A stretch of 64,000 bases of DNA from Norana najaformis (taxonomy: Eukaryota > Annelida > Clitellata > Crassiclitellata > Hormogastridae): assembly GCA_964023275.1 (NCBI GenBank), contig OZ029915.1:33335989-33399988 (forward strand). The letters run 5' to 3'. The notes beneath the pieces were generated by a model. That model was not told the DNA's origin, did not search any database, and was given only the letters and a program-made list of their open reading frames with translations. A program made the position numbers and the translations under genes. Positions within the stretch are counted from its first letter, which is position 1. Each line of letters opens with the position of its first letter. Below are positions 43,149 to 54,743 of the stretch, piece after piece.

Positions 43149-44203
43149 ATACTTACTAGATAATAGGCTTATATAGGCCTAAACAAACTTCTGCGTAGTC
43201 GATCAATTCTGCAATTAATTCGCTAGTCTTGATCTGTAACAGTTTGTACGAAATACACAGATAATTTATCCCATACATATGGCCTATTACGAATATAGTA
43301 GTATTTTAGCAGTATTACTACACGAATATAGCAGTATTACTACACGAATATAGCAGTATTTTAGTAGTATTACTACACGCATATAGTATTACTACACGCA
43401 TATAGTAGTATTTTTAATGTTTAACTGTCGTTATGACATCAAAGGCCGTGGCTGTTGCCCTCCTCCTTTTATCCAGGCTTGGGACTGGCACTATACCCGA
43501 GTACGGAAGTGGCGGAGTTCTATTATATATAGGCTTATAATATATATAGCCTTATATAGCCTTATATATAACTCTGTTTTATAGCATACAGCCTATAATC
43601 AAGCGTATGCTATTAGTTACTTTCCACTTCCTTTTAAAGATATTCAAAATATAGGCCTAGTTTACATGCAACTTTCGGAAATCTGTTGCATTCGGACAAA
43701 GAGCATTTCGAAAGTCGCATCCTGCTTTAGACGAACCTGTCCCACCCGACCTTTGCTTTACGAGTTTCATTTTGAGGAACAATTGTAGGCGAATAAGACG
43801 AGTTTCCGTCTAAATGTTTATTTGCCAAGTAACACTTTATGCCACATGCGCAGTCCTATGTATAATTAATTAATTACTCGCTACTCGGCACTCTGTTAAT
43901 TACTACGAGGATCAATTAGCGTCACGATGTCAGTGCTGTGTGTCACTGACCTCTTTTCAAGCAATAAATTGTCAACCACATAAGTTTATCAATGTTCCTA
44001 ATCTACACGTTTCGTCAAGTAAACCAGGCCTATATGAAAAGATTGTGATGAAATATATGGTCGTTTAAATCACCACGTTGACAGCGCATGGTTTGAAACA
44101 TAACCTATGCATCAAACAGGCCATTGTTTGTCGTCAAGACCGCACATAGATCGTTACTGTCGCAGAATGTCTATCACATAGGACTACCCTACAAAGCTTT
44201 CCT

Positions 44204-44473
44204 TTACCAAGGAGTGCTTGCTGATCCTGTATCGCTTTCGTCCTCGCTGTCTGCCAAGGCTGTCTTCTTCTGGCATCTAGGATGTCCACCCTTCCGCTGA
44301 CAAGACATGCAGATCTTATGAAGCACGCGGTAGGCCAGCTTCTCCTCTTCACTGATAGGACTGACCCCGCTGGAGCCGCACAAGTAGCAAACCAGAGGAT
44401 TCCTCAACTTTGGGTGAAAGTAGTGCCAATTTACGATGCTCTCACAGTTGATCTGGCTTTCAAGGATCAACGT
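44204..44473 (-). CDS. Gene A unit 2, last exon
   Basis: Identical to the unit 1 exon. Two CxxC pairs (CYLC, CMSC), then GGHPRCQKK and an acidic end. Confidence 0.7.
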   Translation of the reverse strand, partial: TLILESQINCESIVNWHYFHPKLRNPLVCYLCGSSGVSPISEEEKLAYRVLHKICMSCQRKGGHPRCQKKTALADSEDESDTGSASTPW

Positions 44474-47400
44474 CTGCAATTATGTATGTATGTATGTATG
44501 TATGTATGTATGTATGCATGTATGTATGCATGTATTATTTTATTATTAATTTTATTATTATTATTATTACTATTATTATTTATTATTATTATTATCATCA
44601 TCATAATAATAAGCAACTTCTATAGCGCCGGTGTATAATGCACAAGATATCAAACCGACGCACGGAGCATCAAAGCCAAGCCGCATTCAGGTCAATACCA
44701 CAGAGTCAATCCCCTGGGACAGAAAGGCAGTATTATGGTGGGTAAAAAAGCTGAAAGAGGTAAGCCTAAGTCTTAAGTTGCAACCGAAATGACAAAAGAA
44801 ATTAGCAGAACTAACAGGTGGGGGAGAGGGTTCCAAAATATAGTTCCAACAACCGTGCATGTATATGTGTATGCATCTATGTATATATGTACGAATGTAG
44901 GGGTCTATGCATGTATGAATGTAAGTATGTATTTGTGTATGTATATGTAATTAGGTATGTATATATATGTATGTATGTATGTTTGCATGCATGTATGTAT
45001 GCATGTATATATGCATGCATGTTGGTATGAATATGTGTATATGTATTTATATATGTATGTATGCATGTAGAGAATACGCAAAGTTCTTAGTGTCAGGATC
45101 ATTCCAGAATCTATTACCTTAGCCAAGAGAGTGTCACGTGGTAACTTTCCGCCGCAGATGTATGATGCAGAGGCTTTCAGTTTGCTTAATGCCATTTTCT
45201 CTTCGTCGGTTAGAAAATATTCGCGATAGATGCATCTGGTTAAAAGTAATGTACTGTGTCAGTAATAATATACTGTGTCAGCAATGATGCAAAGTGTAAT
45301 GCAGTGTAATGTGTCAATAACAATGTAATTGTAACTGTAACGAGAATTGTGCATAGCGCCGTTGCAAGAGAAACTATTAAGAGGCTCTCTCTGCACTAGA
45401 TGTTAAATGTCATTAAGAGTAGAACATTCATCCGTTAGCAGATATTGCTCAGATAACTAGAAGAGTCACCGGTGGCAGGGTCGCGCGCACACGCATAGTT
45501 TTACTAAGAGATTCCCAACTAGAGTTGAAAGATGACAGCATGTTCAGAGTTCCTGAGGCAAGTAGCATCAAGGACGAAGAACAACAGTTGGCGATGTGAT
45601 CCGCCGTCTATGGCTCACGGTTGTCTCACCGTCCAGCAGACCCTCGTAGATGGAAGACGACGCGGTGTCTGGATATGCCATGAAGAGCAGGACATTCGAC
45701 CGATCTTAGTTCCTCCAATCAGACTTCAATGCATCACTCAATACAAAAAAATTAATTTTCACTTGATGTTTACGATCCGGAATTCGAACCTCACAGCTAA
45801 CAGGTTGAGACGTGAACACCCAAATTCGTGATGATGGTATACAGTTGCGAGCATATGCTTGCATTTTCGAACAACTCTAGCATACCATGTCATACACCAT
45901 AACATAACATACCATAGCATACTCTTCATACCTCGGTTTATTGCATTTGCAACAATTGATGTAATCTCTGACATGTTCTCTTCTTTGTCCTTCAGCGAGC
46001 CTTGGCTTTTTGGAGTCGGAAGATCGAGTTGCTTCGATAAATTCACACGAGCTGCATTTGGCCATCAAAAGTCATGGCATGGTGAATAAGATCAGTTTGT
46101 GTAAAAAAGAGATAGATTACTCGTTAAAATATTACCCCATAAACATACATACATACAAACATATATACATACATGTATATGTATACCAACTGTATGAATA
46201 AATATGTTTATATAGGAGCCTAGATCCATCTGGAAGATCTTTAACAGGTACCTTTACCGAAACTTCCTCAACCTTTTGGTCACTGAATATCAAACCATTC
46301 AGCCGAATTTCTCTGGCATTCCACATTAAAACGGTTCTTCCTTTCCTGATTATCTACCACTCGTTCTTGAATCTTAGTACTGTACGTAGCGTCACAATAA
46401 CAATACAGAATAGCTACAAAAAATTTGATTCAAATGATATCGAGAACGAATGTTTCAGAGTGGTGTTCTAGAATGACATAACGGACCATGCCTGAAGTGG
46501 TTGCGGCAGTCTTGGCCACGGATCCTGACTTAATATTTTCCAATTGTTTAGTTACTGAATCCTTCATATCTTCGGGAGGAGATTGAGTAGTCACAGACGG
46601 TCTCAGTTCGAGCTGTTTGATTGAAGTGCTGGCTTTAGTTACGTCAAACTTATAGGACAGAGAATCTACTGTTGGCACTGGCATTCCATTGAGATCGATA
46701 ATCAATTCCTAAAAATAGACCGAGGTGTGAATAAAGAGAATTAACAATTACTAAGGAAAGATTTGCTCAGTATAAGCCAAAGAAGAGCATTAGTTTCAGC
46801 GCATGGTGCTTGATGCGCGTGTTATTTACACCGTACTACCGAAACAGTCTCTTTCACATGATTTAGATAATTATACACAAGCTATTGTCAATCTGCTTAT
46901 CCTCTATAGACATGTATGTATGTATGTATGTATGTTCGTAATTCAACCCAGTTTTGTCTGAAGAATTTCACAATGACGGAATTACTGGGAACAAGCTAAT
47001 AATCTTTCGAAGGTCGCTTAAGGAAGGTCAAGTTTGACTGAGTCACAAGGACACACACTATACAGTACAAAACTTTCTTATGTGTAAGAATTCAAACGTG
47101 CTAATGGCACCACTGTTTCCTCTAAGCTGCGCGCGCACAACGTTTTAGGATAGCACATGAAACCATTTTCTGCTAGCGCGCACATTTGGTGAACATTCAG
47201 GTTATTCAAGAGATAAATTTAGCTCATTGTTACGGCTTCTGGCATATTTATCCTACTATGCCCAGAATGTGAAAGTTTTCATATCCCTTGTTGCGAAACC
47301 ATACGGCCAGCCTAGGTTGCGAAGATTCCTCTCAGCCTGTTCCACATAGTACATGTGGCCAAACAGCTGGTCACCAGTTGTCACCGATGGTATGGTGCGC

Positions 47401-50400
47401 GCTGTCTGTACTCGAAACTGCCGCCTCCACGGTCATTTTGGGCTCTCGATATAGGAGTCTATGAATGACTGATACCTCATCCAACTGGTCAGTGGTCGCA
47501 GGTATGTAATGTGAATCGGTCTATAGTGTTAGTAGCCTTTAGGATTGTATAGTACAGTCACTGTTTGCAATTATTTTACGATGAAAATAATTGCAAATCA
47601 AACAAAGTTAATTAAATAATTAAACAATACGATGACTTAGAGATAACAGAATACGGACCTCTTCTGCTCTAGCAATTCTAGTCTCTAAATTCGCCAGAAC
47701 TTCATTTAGCAGTTTCTCCTGTTTCTCGTAAAACTCGTTCAGCTGTCGGATTGCGGACGTCTTCGATTTATTTATGGACTTCTTCAGCGACTCGCATTTC
47801 TCTGAAACATCGCTTATGGCGATGTCTTTCCTGTACAAAGCAGTTCCAGTGGAATAACTGGTAATGCACTCGAAACCTTTGCCATACAAGAATTTAACGT
47901 TACAATCAGATAACATTTAATAATCGATTCTGCATGATTCAACTAAGAAGGAGAGAAAGTCAGGGCACTTAATAACTGTAGAAAGCAGGAATTTTTAATT
48001 ACCTAAATAAGATGGCGTACTTGAGCTATTACATCAGATGAATTGGACCCGGACAACATAAGCTTGTCTGGCTGCAAAGTTTTTTCTGAGTGTCATGCAA
48101 TAATATCAAATTCATAAGGCTGCTGCTGATATTTATTGTTTTCAGGACGTCATGTTAGGGCCTTACATCGTCTGAAAACTTGTTTCGAAACATGCCCACC
48201 TACAGTATCACGTTCATCAGGAAATGCTGGACAACAGGAAAGGAAAGTTTAAGGTTGGCAAAGAGGGAAGGGTAAGGGAATGGATAGGCCTGAAAAGGAT
48301 AAAGGAAAGGAGAAAGGAAGAAAAATGGAAAAGAAGATGTACAGTAATGTAATGTACAGTGGTGTGCAAAAGTCTGGAACCACCTACGAATTTTGACATT
48401 TTTTCAACTTTATGACCTTTTACTGTAATTTTTTCATTACCCCACTGAATTTTTTTTGTGTTTTTCGTTATAAGGGATATATTTGGGTATTATAATCAAC
48501 TTTTTGACCTAGTTTGGCCTTAATCTTCTAATTTTTTTGTTGAAGTTATCATGTTAATCGCTTAGCGTGTAAATCTCCTAATTTGTACACGTGTACGTAC
48601 ATCCCTAGGCAATAGTGTAAAATAATTAGTACGTACATGTATGCTTTAAAACAGGTCACGTGTGGTCTGTATTCCTTCGTAATCATTTAGGTGGCCTTGA
48701 AAAAGGCCGTTTTGTGTGACCGTGGTGAATTAGTATTTGGTGGGCCACCCTTTATTCTTGATCACCTGTCTGCACCGTTTCGGCATCGAGTGCACAAGTT
48801 TGACGAGGTGATCATGCGTGACAACGCGATTCCAGGCAGTAATGAGCGATTCAATTAGCTCACGCTTTGAAGTTGGGCGCTTCTTTGAAATTTCCAATGC
48901 CACCTTGTGCCACAGATTCTCGATGGGATTGAGGTCTGGAGATTGCGCAGGCCAGTCAAGTGACTCAATCTTGTGCTGACGCTTCCAGTTCATCACCAGT
49001 TTGGCTCGGTGGCAAGGTGCGTTGTCATCTTGGAACAGGAACCGGCCTGGAAAGAGCTGCTCCGCTGATGGCAACATGCACTTTTGCAGTATTGTGATGT
49101 ACTTCGCCCCGTTCACCATTCCATCGACGATGTGCAAGCGTCCCACGCCACTGGCAGCCATGCAGCCCCAGACCATGATCTTCAGAGGATGCTTTACAGT
49201 GACATTGAGGCACTCAGGCTTGAACTGCTCTCCAGGAAATCTCCTCACGTAGGTGTGGGCCTGATTGCCAAACAAGCAGAAGGTACTTTCATCGCTGAAA
49301 AGCACCTTCTCCCACTTGTCACTTGTCCAGCTTGAGTGTTTCCGCGCCCACTCGATCCGTTTCTTCCTTTGTACGTCACTCATCAGTGGCTTGTTGCGTG
49401 CCTTGCAGCCCCGCAGCCCAAATACTTTCAGGCACCAACGACGAACAGTTGATGAACTTGCACTGACGTGAGACGTGTCTGACCACTCACGCAGTAGCTG
49501 AGGCGAAGTCAACTTGCAGTTGGTCAATGACAAGCGTCGAAGAGCACGGTCCTGGCGTGATGTTGATACACGTGGACGCCCGGACCGAGGCTTGTCTACC
49601 ACCGAACCCGTCGTGTTCTTCTTCTGCAGGATTTTTACAACGGCGCTGTGACTGCAGCCGACTTTGCTGGCAATCTGGCGGCATGAAAAGCCTTCCTCCC
49701 TCAACACTGTCACACGAACACGATCCTCCAACACCAAGCCCCGCTTCTTCGTCATAGTCGATGCAGAAAGTGTAAGAAATCCAAAAGAGCGCGCCTATTT
49801 TATAGCTGCTGTCTTACCAAGATACCCTGGACTGTTATTGGCTGGTGAAAACTGCCTCCTAATTGGTCAGAAATAACGCGCGCTGATTGGAACATCTTGA
49901 TCCAGTTTCACGCAGGATTTGTGAAATTTACAAAAGTTGTACTAAGTATGTTTCAGAACATACTTCTGTCAAAAACAGAAATAATTGGTATTAAAAAGAT
50001 GATTATAATAGCCAAATATATCCCTTATAACGAAAAACACAAAAAAATAGTGGGGTAATGAAAAAATTACAGTAAAAGGGCATAAAGTTGAAAAAATGTC
50101 AAAATTCGTAGGTGGTTCCAGACTTTTGCACACCACTGTACATCTTTGAACATACCGCTACCTAAAATGTTATTTAATTTTTTCCTACAGACATCGGCGG
50201 CAAATATTCGAAACGTTTGCTATGTTGGACAGACTTACTGCTGCATCAGTTCCGATTTCTTTCTGTTCACTTCATTCTTTTGGTCACTGAGGTCTTTAAC
50301 ATGTCTGAAATTTCACATATTCTGCTAAAATTTTAACCGGGCCAAGAACAGTGAAAAATCTAGTTAAACATTAATGTGATGCAATGTGATGTAAGTTGAT

Positions 50401-51001
50401 GTGTCATGCATGTGTTAAAACATATACTCTTGTAATAAAATCAGTTAAGAATTCTGTGTTCTCACTAGACTCGCATTCGGATATATCTCTGAATCGGGTA
50501 GAGTTTGATTTCCAAAATCTAGACTCTGAAACTCTTTTCCGGCACACGTTTACTCTATAGAGTAAACCAACTCGTGTCTTCCTGGATTTATTTCCTCCGT
50601 TGGCTGTTTCCATGAATTTTCAGAATACCCTTTTGATTTGAAAAACTTACCCTGGATTTTGACAGGAACACCTATTTCGCGCAGCAGTGACCATCGATTG
50701 ATGTCTTGTATATTATTGTAGTGGCGCTGCAGACGTTCTCAGATTATATTATATTATACCGCATATTATAGGAGTTTATATAATAGGTTTATCACGTCAC
50801 TATATGTACTGTAAAAGACAGATTCTTAAAAAAATTAATTAGAACTGGAAACAGAAACAACACGGCAAAGCTTCGGTTGTATGTTGACTGGTATTTCAAC
50901 GAATGTTTTATGTTGAAACCTTATTTATGAAAACACTGGTAGGCAGGAATGTTGAAAACTTACTGCTGCAACAAATGAAGTGTATTTGATTTCTTTGAAG
51001 C
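44204..51001 (-). CDS. Gene A, unit 2: coiled-coil + Cys-rich domain protein, open
   Basis: Seven exons 5' to 3' on the minus strand: 50964-51001, 50239-50304, 47659-47830, 46530-46708, 45932-46051, 45118-45235 and 44204-44473. All phases agree; the sum is 963 nt, 321 codons with the stop. Coil ASKKSNTLHLLQ-HVKDLSDQKNEV...KDIAISDVSEKC...ARAEE, then ELIIDLNGMPVPTVDSL, a basic-polar linker SCEFIEATRSSDSKKPRLAE, and the Cys-rich domain INCCKCNKPRCIYREYFLTD...YICGGKL...CYLCG...CMSCQRKGGHPRC. A start-codon exon was not found. A Tc1 element sits in the intron between exons 2 and 3, in the same orientation as the gene. Same architecture as gene B, so the two are tandem paralogues; function unknown. 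Confidence 0.6.
44481..44605. repeat. (GTAT)n/(TTA)n microsatellite
   Basis: In the gene A intron; differs in length from unit 1. Confidence 0.9.
44612..44840 (+). repeat. Dispersed element related to the hairpin repeat, unit 2
   Basis: Counterpart of 17,270-17,515. Confidence 0.5.
45118..45235 (-). CDS. Gene A unit 2, exon 6
   Basis: CIYREYFLTDEEKMALSKLK...YICGGKLPRD. Donor GTAATA. One change against unit 1 near the 3' end (P to L in DTPLAK). Confidence 0.7.
45932..46051 (-). CDS. Gene A unit 2, exon 5: linker plus CCKCNKPR, in frame
   Basis: 120 nt with five A where unit 1 has six. SCEFIEATRSSDSKKPRLAE then GQRREHVRDYINCCKCNKPR. Confidence 0.6.
46530..46708 (-). CDS. Gene A unit 2, exon 4: ELIIDLNGMPVP domain
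   Basis: Same limits as unit 1; donor AA|GTCAGG. About ten amino-acid differences from unit 1, far more than in the flanking Cys-rich exons. Confidence 0.5.
46914..46936. repeat. (ATGT)n microsatellite only in unit 2
   Basis: About six GTAT units in the intron; absent at the matching place in unit 1. Confidence 0.85.
47659..47830 (-). CDS. Gene A unit 2, exon 3: coiled coil
   Basis: As in unit 1; one amino-acid change seen (AIQQL to AIRQL). Confidence 0.65.
48357..48507 (+). repeat. Left terminal inverted repeat of the Tc1 element
   Basis: Matches the reverse complement of 49,988-50,138 with a few substitutions and small indels; ends near TATTATAATCA. Confidence 0.9.
48730..49755 (-). CDS. 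Tc1 family transposase, 341 aa
   Basis: Cut-and-paste DNA transposase. It binds the element's inverted repeats and inserts at TA. N-terminal helix-turn-helix at about residues 12-45 (REEGFSCRQIASKVGCSHSA), GRPR motif at 59-62, second HTH at about 70-112, then the DDE core: D155 in LFSDEST, D244 in FQDDNAPCH, E279 in SPDLNPIENLW. D244 and E279 are separated by 34 residues, the Tc1 DD34E signature. The length is typical of the family and no stop or frameshift is present, so the protein may be active. The start MTKKRGLVLEDR fits the usual Tc1 N-terminus. Confidence 0.97.
   Translation of the reverse strand: MTKKRGLVLEDRVRVTVLREEGFSCRQIASKVGCSHSAVVKILQKKNTTGSVVDKPRSGRPRVSTSRQDRALRRLSLTNCKLTSPQLLREWSDTSHVSASSSTVRRWCLKVFGLRGCKARNKPLMSDVQRKKRIEWARKHSSWTSDKWEKVLFSDESTFCLFGNQAHTYVRRFPGEQFKPECLNVTVKHPLKIMVWGCMAASGVGRLHIVDGMVNGAKYITILQKCMLPSAEQLFPGRFLFQDDNAPCHRAKLVMNWKRQHKIESLDWPAQSPDLNPIENLWHKVALEISKKRPTSKRELIESLITAWNRVVTHDHLVKLVHSMPKRCRQVIKNKGWPTKY
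49988..50138 (-). repeat. Right terminal inverted repeat of the Tc1 element
   Basis: Inverted copy of 48,357-48,507, ending ...TTTGCACACCACTG before TA. Confidence 0.9.
50239..50304 (-). CDS. Gene A unit 2, exon 2: coiled coil (66 nt)
   Basis: HVKDLSDQKNEVNRKKSELM; identical in protein to unit 1. Confidence 0.65.
50964..51001 (-). CDS. Gene A unit 2, first recognised exon (38 nt)
   Basis: ASKKSNTLHLLQ(Q); one change (Q to H) from unit 1. Confidence 0.45.
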
Positions 51002-51459
51002 CTGAAATAACAAACCATAGATCTATTTAACATTTTGACAAGCAATACTTTTGTATGCCGTTTGTCCTCCTTTGACTGTAACACTTGAATACGTATATAT
51101 CGGTATTTCATATGGTTGAAGAAGTGTTCACTGTTCGTATATTGAGGCCTAGATCTTACCGTTGTATAAGCTACATATGTTGTTTCGATTGTTAGTTTTA
51201 AGCTGTGTATAGCACTTGCATGCAATGTTCAAAATATCGATTCAGATACAACAAATTTTATCACAGTTCATTTGAGGATAGATGAAATAAAATGAAGCAG
51301 TGAAGAAGATTACTATTCTGGAAGAGAAACAAAGTGAGAACTTTTAAAAAAGCAGGAAGAAGGAACAGAACTAGTTCAATTATGAAGAAAATGAATATGT
51401 AAGAATAGGCATTCAGGGCTTTTAGATACGACTTTGTCGGTCTTCAATAAACAGAATTA

Positions 51460-51649
51460 ATGTCCGTCGGTGTAAATATTGCTACACTTACCAGCATTCG
51501 AAAGTCTGCAGAAAGTTTTGGTAAAGAAAAAAATGGTTCGGATTCCAACAAAAGCTATATCAAACCTTCTAAAACTTATAGAACAGTGCACAGTTCCATA
51601 CAGGAAGCGAACTGTCGTGAAATAAATTGCAATACCCAAACAATTTCAG
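51460..51649 (+). CDS. Candidate plus-strand first exon, unit 2
   Basis: Same as 22,292-22,481; donor GTAAGC retained, one residue changed (F to I near the end). Confidence 0.25.
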
Positions 51650-51716
51650 GTAAGCACAGCAAAATCGAAATTTCGGTCTCAGTTTCCTAAAATTTGGGTC
51701 AAATGCATATTAATTC

Positions 51717-52495
51717 TTGCGTGAAGAGTAGTAATTGAAGTTCAGCGGTCCATGTAGACGAGGTGTGTGAAACGCAGGCATTTTCGATATTAGTCAATGC
51801 AGCGAACCGTTACGTATACACGATGTGTTGGGCGGCAGGAAAAGAACTCGGGCATTGAAAGCTGATTGGGCTATCAGCGTAGTGCTATCAGAGACCTAAT
51901 AAGACAGAGTATGTTAAATGATAAAATCAACTTTAAGCAAGTTTATAACTAATCCATCAAAAGACAACTAGAGCCATTTAATTTCTTCATACTTGCAATT
52001 CCCACTTAGGCTAGTCGTTCTCTGTGCGATTGCCTTATAGCATAAATAGGATCTATAAGAGGTCAGTTATAGAATTTCTTGAATTTCTTTCCCACATCTC
52101 GTCAACATGGACCGCTGAACTTCAATTACTACTCTTTATAGTTTCCACCTCCTCCCGAAGAAAATATAAATGGCTCTATCTCTAGTTGCAACAAAACGAC
52201 CTCTGTCTCATAGCGACTAGGTAGCATATGCCTTAGTTGTCTTAGGTGCTTAGTAACAGACCTTTCTTTTCTTAATCATATAATTATAATTAGTTATCGA
52301 CATCTGTAAGGTAAGATAATCACTCACTTACAGTTCACTATCAGAAGCATAATCCTCGGAGTTTTCGTGGTCAGGTCATTGAGTCAAAGGATCTTTCTGC
52401 TGAAGCGCAAACTCAACAGCAATCCAAAACCTTGCGTGAAGAGTAGTAACTGAAGTTCAGCGGCCCATTTAGACGAGGTGTGTGAAACGCAGGCT
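51717..52495. repeat. Three-copy inverted motif, unit 2
   Basis: Counterpart of 22,548-23,325. Confidence 0.8.
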
Positions 52496-52912
52496 TTGCT
52501 TAAGAGTTGCATAGCTCGATAATACTAAGTAAAATTCACATAGTATTAGTTCATAATACGCGAACACGATAGGCCTACACAGTGCAATTTTTCAGGTGTC
52601 AGCGTTGACGAACTGTTCCCTCCAATCTTTTTCGCCATGCGCGCACTGGCCAACATTTGGAACCTGCTGTCTGGCCTCTCTAAGACTACACACCAATTAG
52701 GCCTAAGTCTAAACTAATAGACTACATTATCGCGTTTTATAAAAGGAAAACAATTTAAGACAAGCTAAGTGCGAACGTAAGATTACGCTGCTTAGTTGCA
52801 TCAAGTTTTAAGCGCGCGTTTGTGCAAGAAATTTCCACGAGTGATCGGCTTAGTGATTTGTTTGTCAACGCGCGGAGTAGATTAAACTATCGGTTTGAAT
52901 TCACCTAGTCCT

Positions 52913-53215
52913 TTCTCGTCCTTTTCATATAGGCGACAGAAGCAGCCACCGCCCTCACCGCGCCTCCCAGCCACAGTTCGGGGACCATTTTGAGTTGATT
53001 GCCAGTCCCACGAGGCTGGCTGTGGGTTATGCTCCCCGGCCTAGGTCCAGCCGCCGGGTTTGATACCCCAGCCGAGCCTGCCAACGAGACCGGGGCAAAA
53101 CACACTACTCGCGTGGCTGGTAGGCTCACGGTGTGGAGCTGACCAAGCGACACAACGGTAGTCAACAAGAGGAATCGGGCAGAAACGCTTTGCAGAGGTC
53201 CTCGACGAGCTTATA
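52913..53215 (-). repeat. GC-rich probable short interspersed repeat, unit 2
   Basis: Nearly identical to 23,745-24,050. Confidence 0.4.
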
Positions 53216-54452
53216 AGAACTAAACTAAATTAAACTGAATGCGACTGTCTGTCTAGGAGGAGACTTTACAACCTAGTCAGGCTGGCATGCACGTACCTTC
53301 GTAAGATGGAGCATGAAAACCGTGTTTTTGCTTTTTGAGCATTGTAGGCTACATATGCCAGCAGTTGTAGCGATGAGCCAATGTTGACTTTGAAATTACA
53401 TTTACGCTCACAAAATGTGTGCGCTATAAAAATTGGTTTTGCGCGCTATCATTACAAGTTGTATGCGCGCAGCTCAGAGGGAATATTGCTCTGATGATAT
53501 GTTTAGATAGTTGCTCTGATGATATGCACTGATTGTATGTTTAGATATTTCATAATTTCATGAAGTTCTGCATGCATATATAGAGTTAGCCTAATATTTT
53601 CTTTGTAGCTTTTCAAAGGCGCAACAATGATCTCCAAATAAATATGAGTGGATATTTACTTCGAAGTGGACTATTGCAGAAGGCACAGCTCAAATATATT
53701 TGTAACGTTCAGGCCCACTTTCTGTATTTCTACCTACTGTCCATACCAAACTGAAACTGCACCGGAGTTTCCATAAGATGATTTATGTACGCATATAGCT
53801 ATTTATTTATATAACGCGCCTTTGGGAACCTTTCAAATGCGTTGAATTGCATAGAAATTTTCCCTTATTTTATGTCGGTTGATTTCGAAATTAGAAATTA
53901 ATAGCTCCGAAAATTGATTGGAATTTTAGCCAACATTTTCCAGACAAAAACTTTAGTTTAATATACTGAAGCATAGAAACGCGCAAGACATGGAGCGTCA
54001 ATATGACACAGTGGCACGCGCTGACGAACAGATGAGATACATATTGTGCAAGCATTAAACAGCTAAAAAACTCGAATAGTAAAACAAAAGGAGAGAAAGC
54101 CTAAGGTTCTTGTCCAATAACAGTCTAAGCTTAATGGCATTACGATTCTTAAACCATGATCGCGGGTGGAAAGGCAAACAAACGCTGGCCTAACAGACAG
54201 GGTTGCGCTATAATAGAAGCACACTAGCAGTCTGTCAGTCTGAATCAACGGAGTAATAGGCATATAAAGCAGATTATTTGTCCTATGAACCACTTCAAAC
54301 CCTAGTTCTGTTATTTTATATTGGTCGTTTGTCCGTCGCCATTTACTGAAACTGCTACTATGATCGAGATACTGAATTACAAAAACAGTCTAACCCTTCA
54401 ACCAGATATTTAGTTGCACTGACAATTCTCGGGTGTTGTTTCGACCTATATG

Positions 54453-54743
54453 TCATAACAGGATAACCATCTCAGAAGAGTAGGCGCTCTTCGACTGTTT
54501 TTCAGTGTTTGCCTTTTTAACAGGAGACTTCTTCTTCCTTATTCTCGGTTTTATTCCCTGAGCTTTGCAGCCCTGACATACGTCGTGGGTGATCACGTCT
54601 GCCTGCTTATCCTCACGCATCTGGTTGCTGTGGCAACTGATATCGGCGCCACAGTGATAACACACAGCGGGAAACTTGCGGTCATGGCTGAAATACTGAT
54701 AGCTGACGTCTTTCGAACAGTCTGCCTGCTCCACAGCCAGATT
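54453..54743 (-). CDS. Gene B unit 2, last exon
   Basis: Protein identical to unit 1 exon 25,288-25,578. Confidence 0.7.
   Translation of the reverse strand, partial: NLAVEQADCSKDVSYQYFSHDRKFPAVCYHCGADISCHSNQMREDKQADVITHDVCQGCKAQGIKPRIRKKKSPVKKANTEKQSKSAYSSEMVILL

Larger units (their letters stand above)
38781..44203. other. Intergenic between MGSC ORF and gene A, unit 2
   Basis: Counterpart of 12,164-16,675, plus a 1-kb segment at 42,145-43,148 absent from unit 1. Holds (CAATA)n (40,215-40,420), the 35-bp array (40,431-40,550) and the hairpin repeat (41,303). Confidence 0.6.
48357..50138 (-). mobile_element. Tc1-type transposon, 1,782 bp, apparently intact
   Basis: Flanked by TA (48,355-48,356 and 50,139-50,140). 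Ends CAGTGGTGTGCAAAAGTCTG in inverted orientation. The terminal inverted repeats run about 150 bp (48,357-48,507 and 49,988-50,138) with few mismatches. It carries one full-length DD34E transposase ORF on the minus strand. Unit 1 has the empty site (AATGTACATCTTTG at about 20,967), so it inserted after the duplication. Confidence 0.97.
51002..54452. other. Region between gene A and gene B, unit 2
   Basis: Counterpart of 21,834-25,287: candidate exon, triple inverted motif (51,717-52,495), GC-rich repeat (52,913-53,215), hairpin-repeat end (53,797). Nothing additional. Confidence 0.5.

Noticed and set aside
46252-46312. Open, spliceable-looking stretch EIRLNGLIFSDQKVEEVSVK between gene A exons 4 and 5
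   Set aside because: Including it breaks the phase into exon 5, and unit 1 has a stop inside it. Direct joining of exons 4 and 5 keeps the frame and mirrors gene B.
49001-49876. Several plus-strand open frames
   Set aside because: Antisense shadows of the Tc1 transposase.
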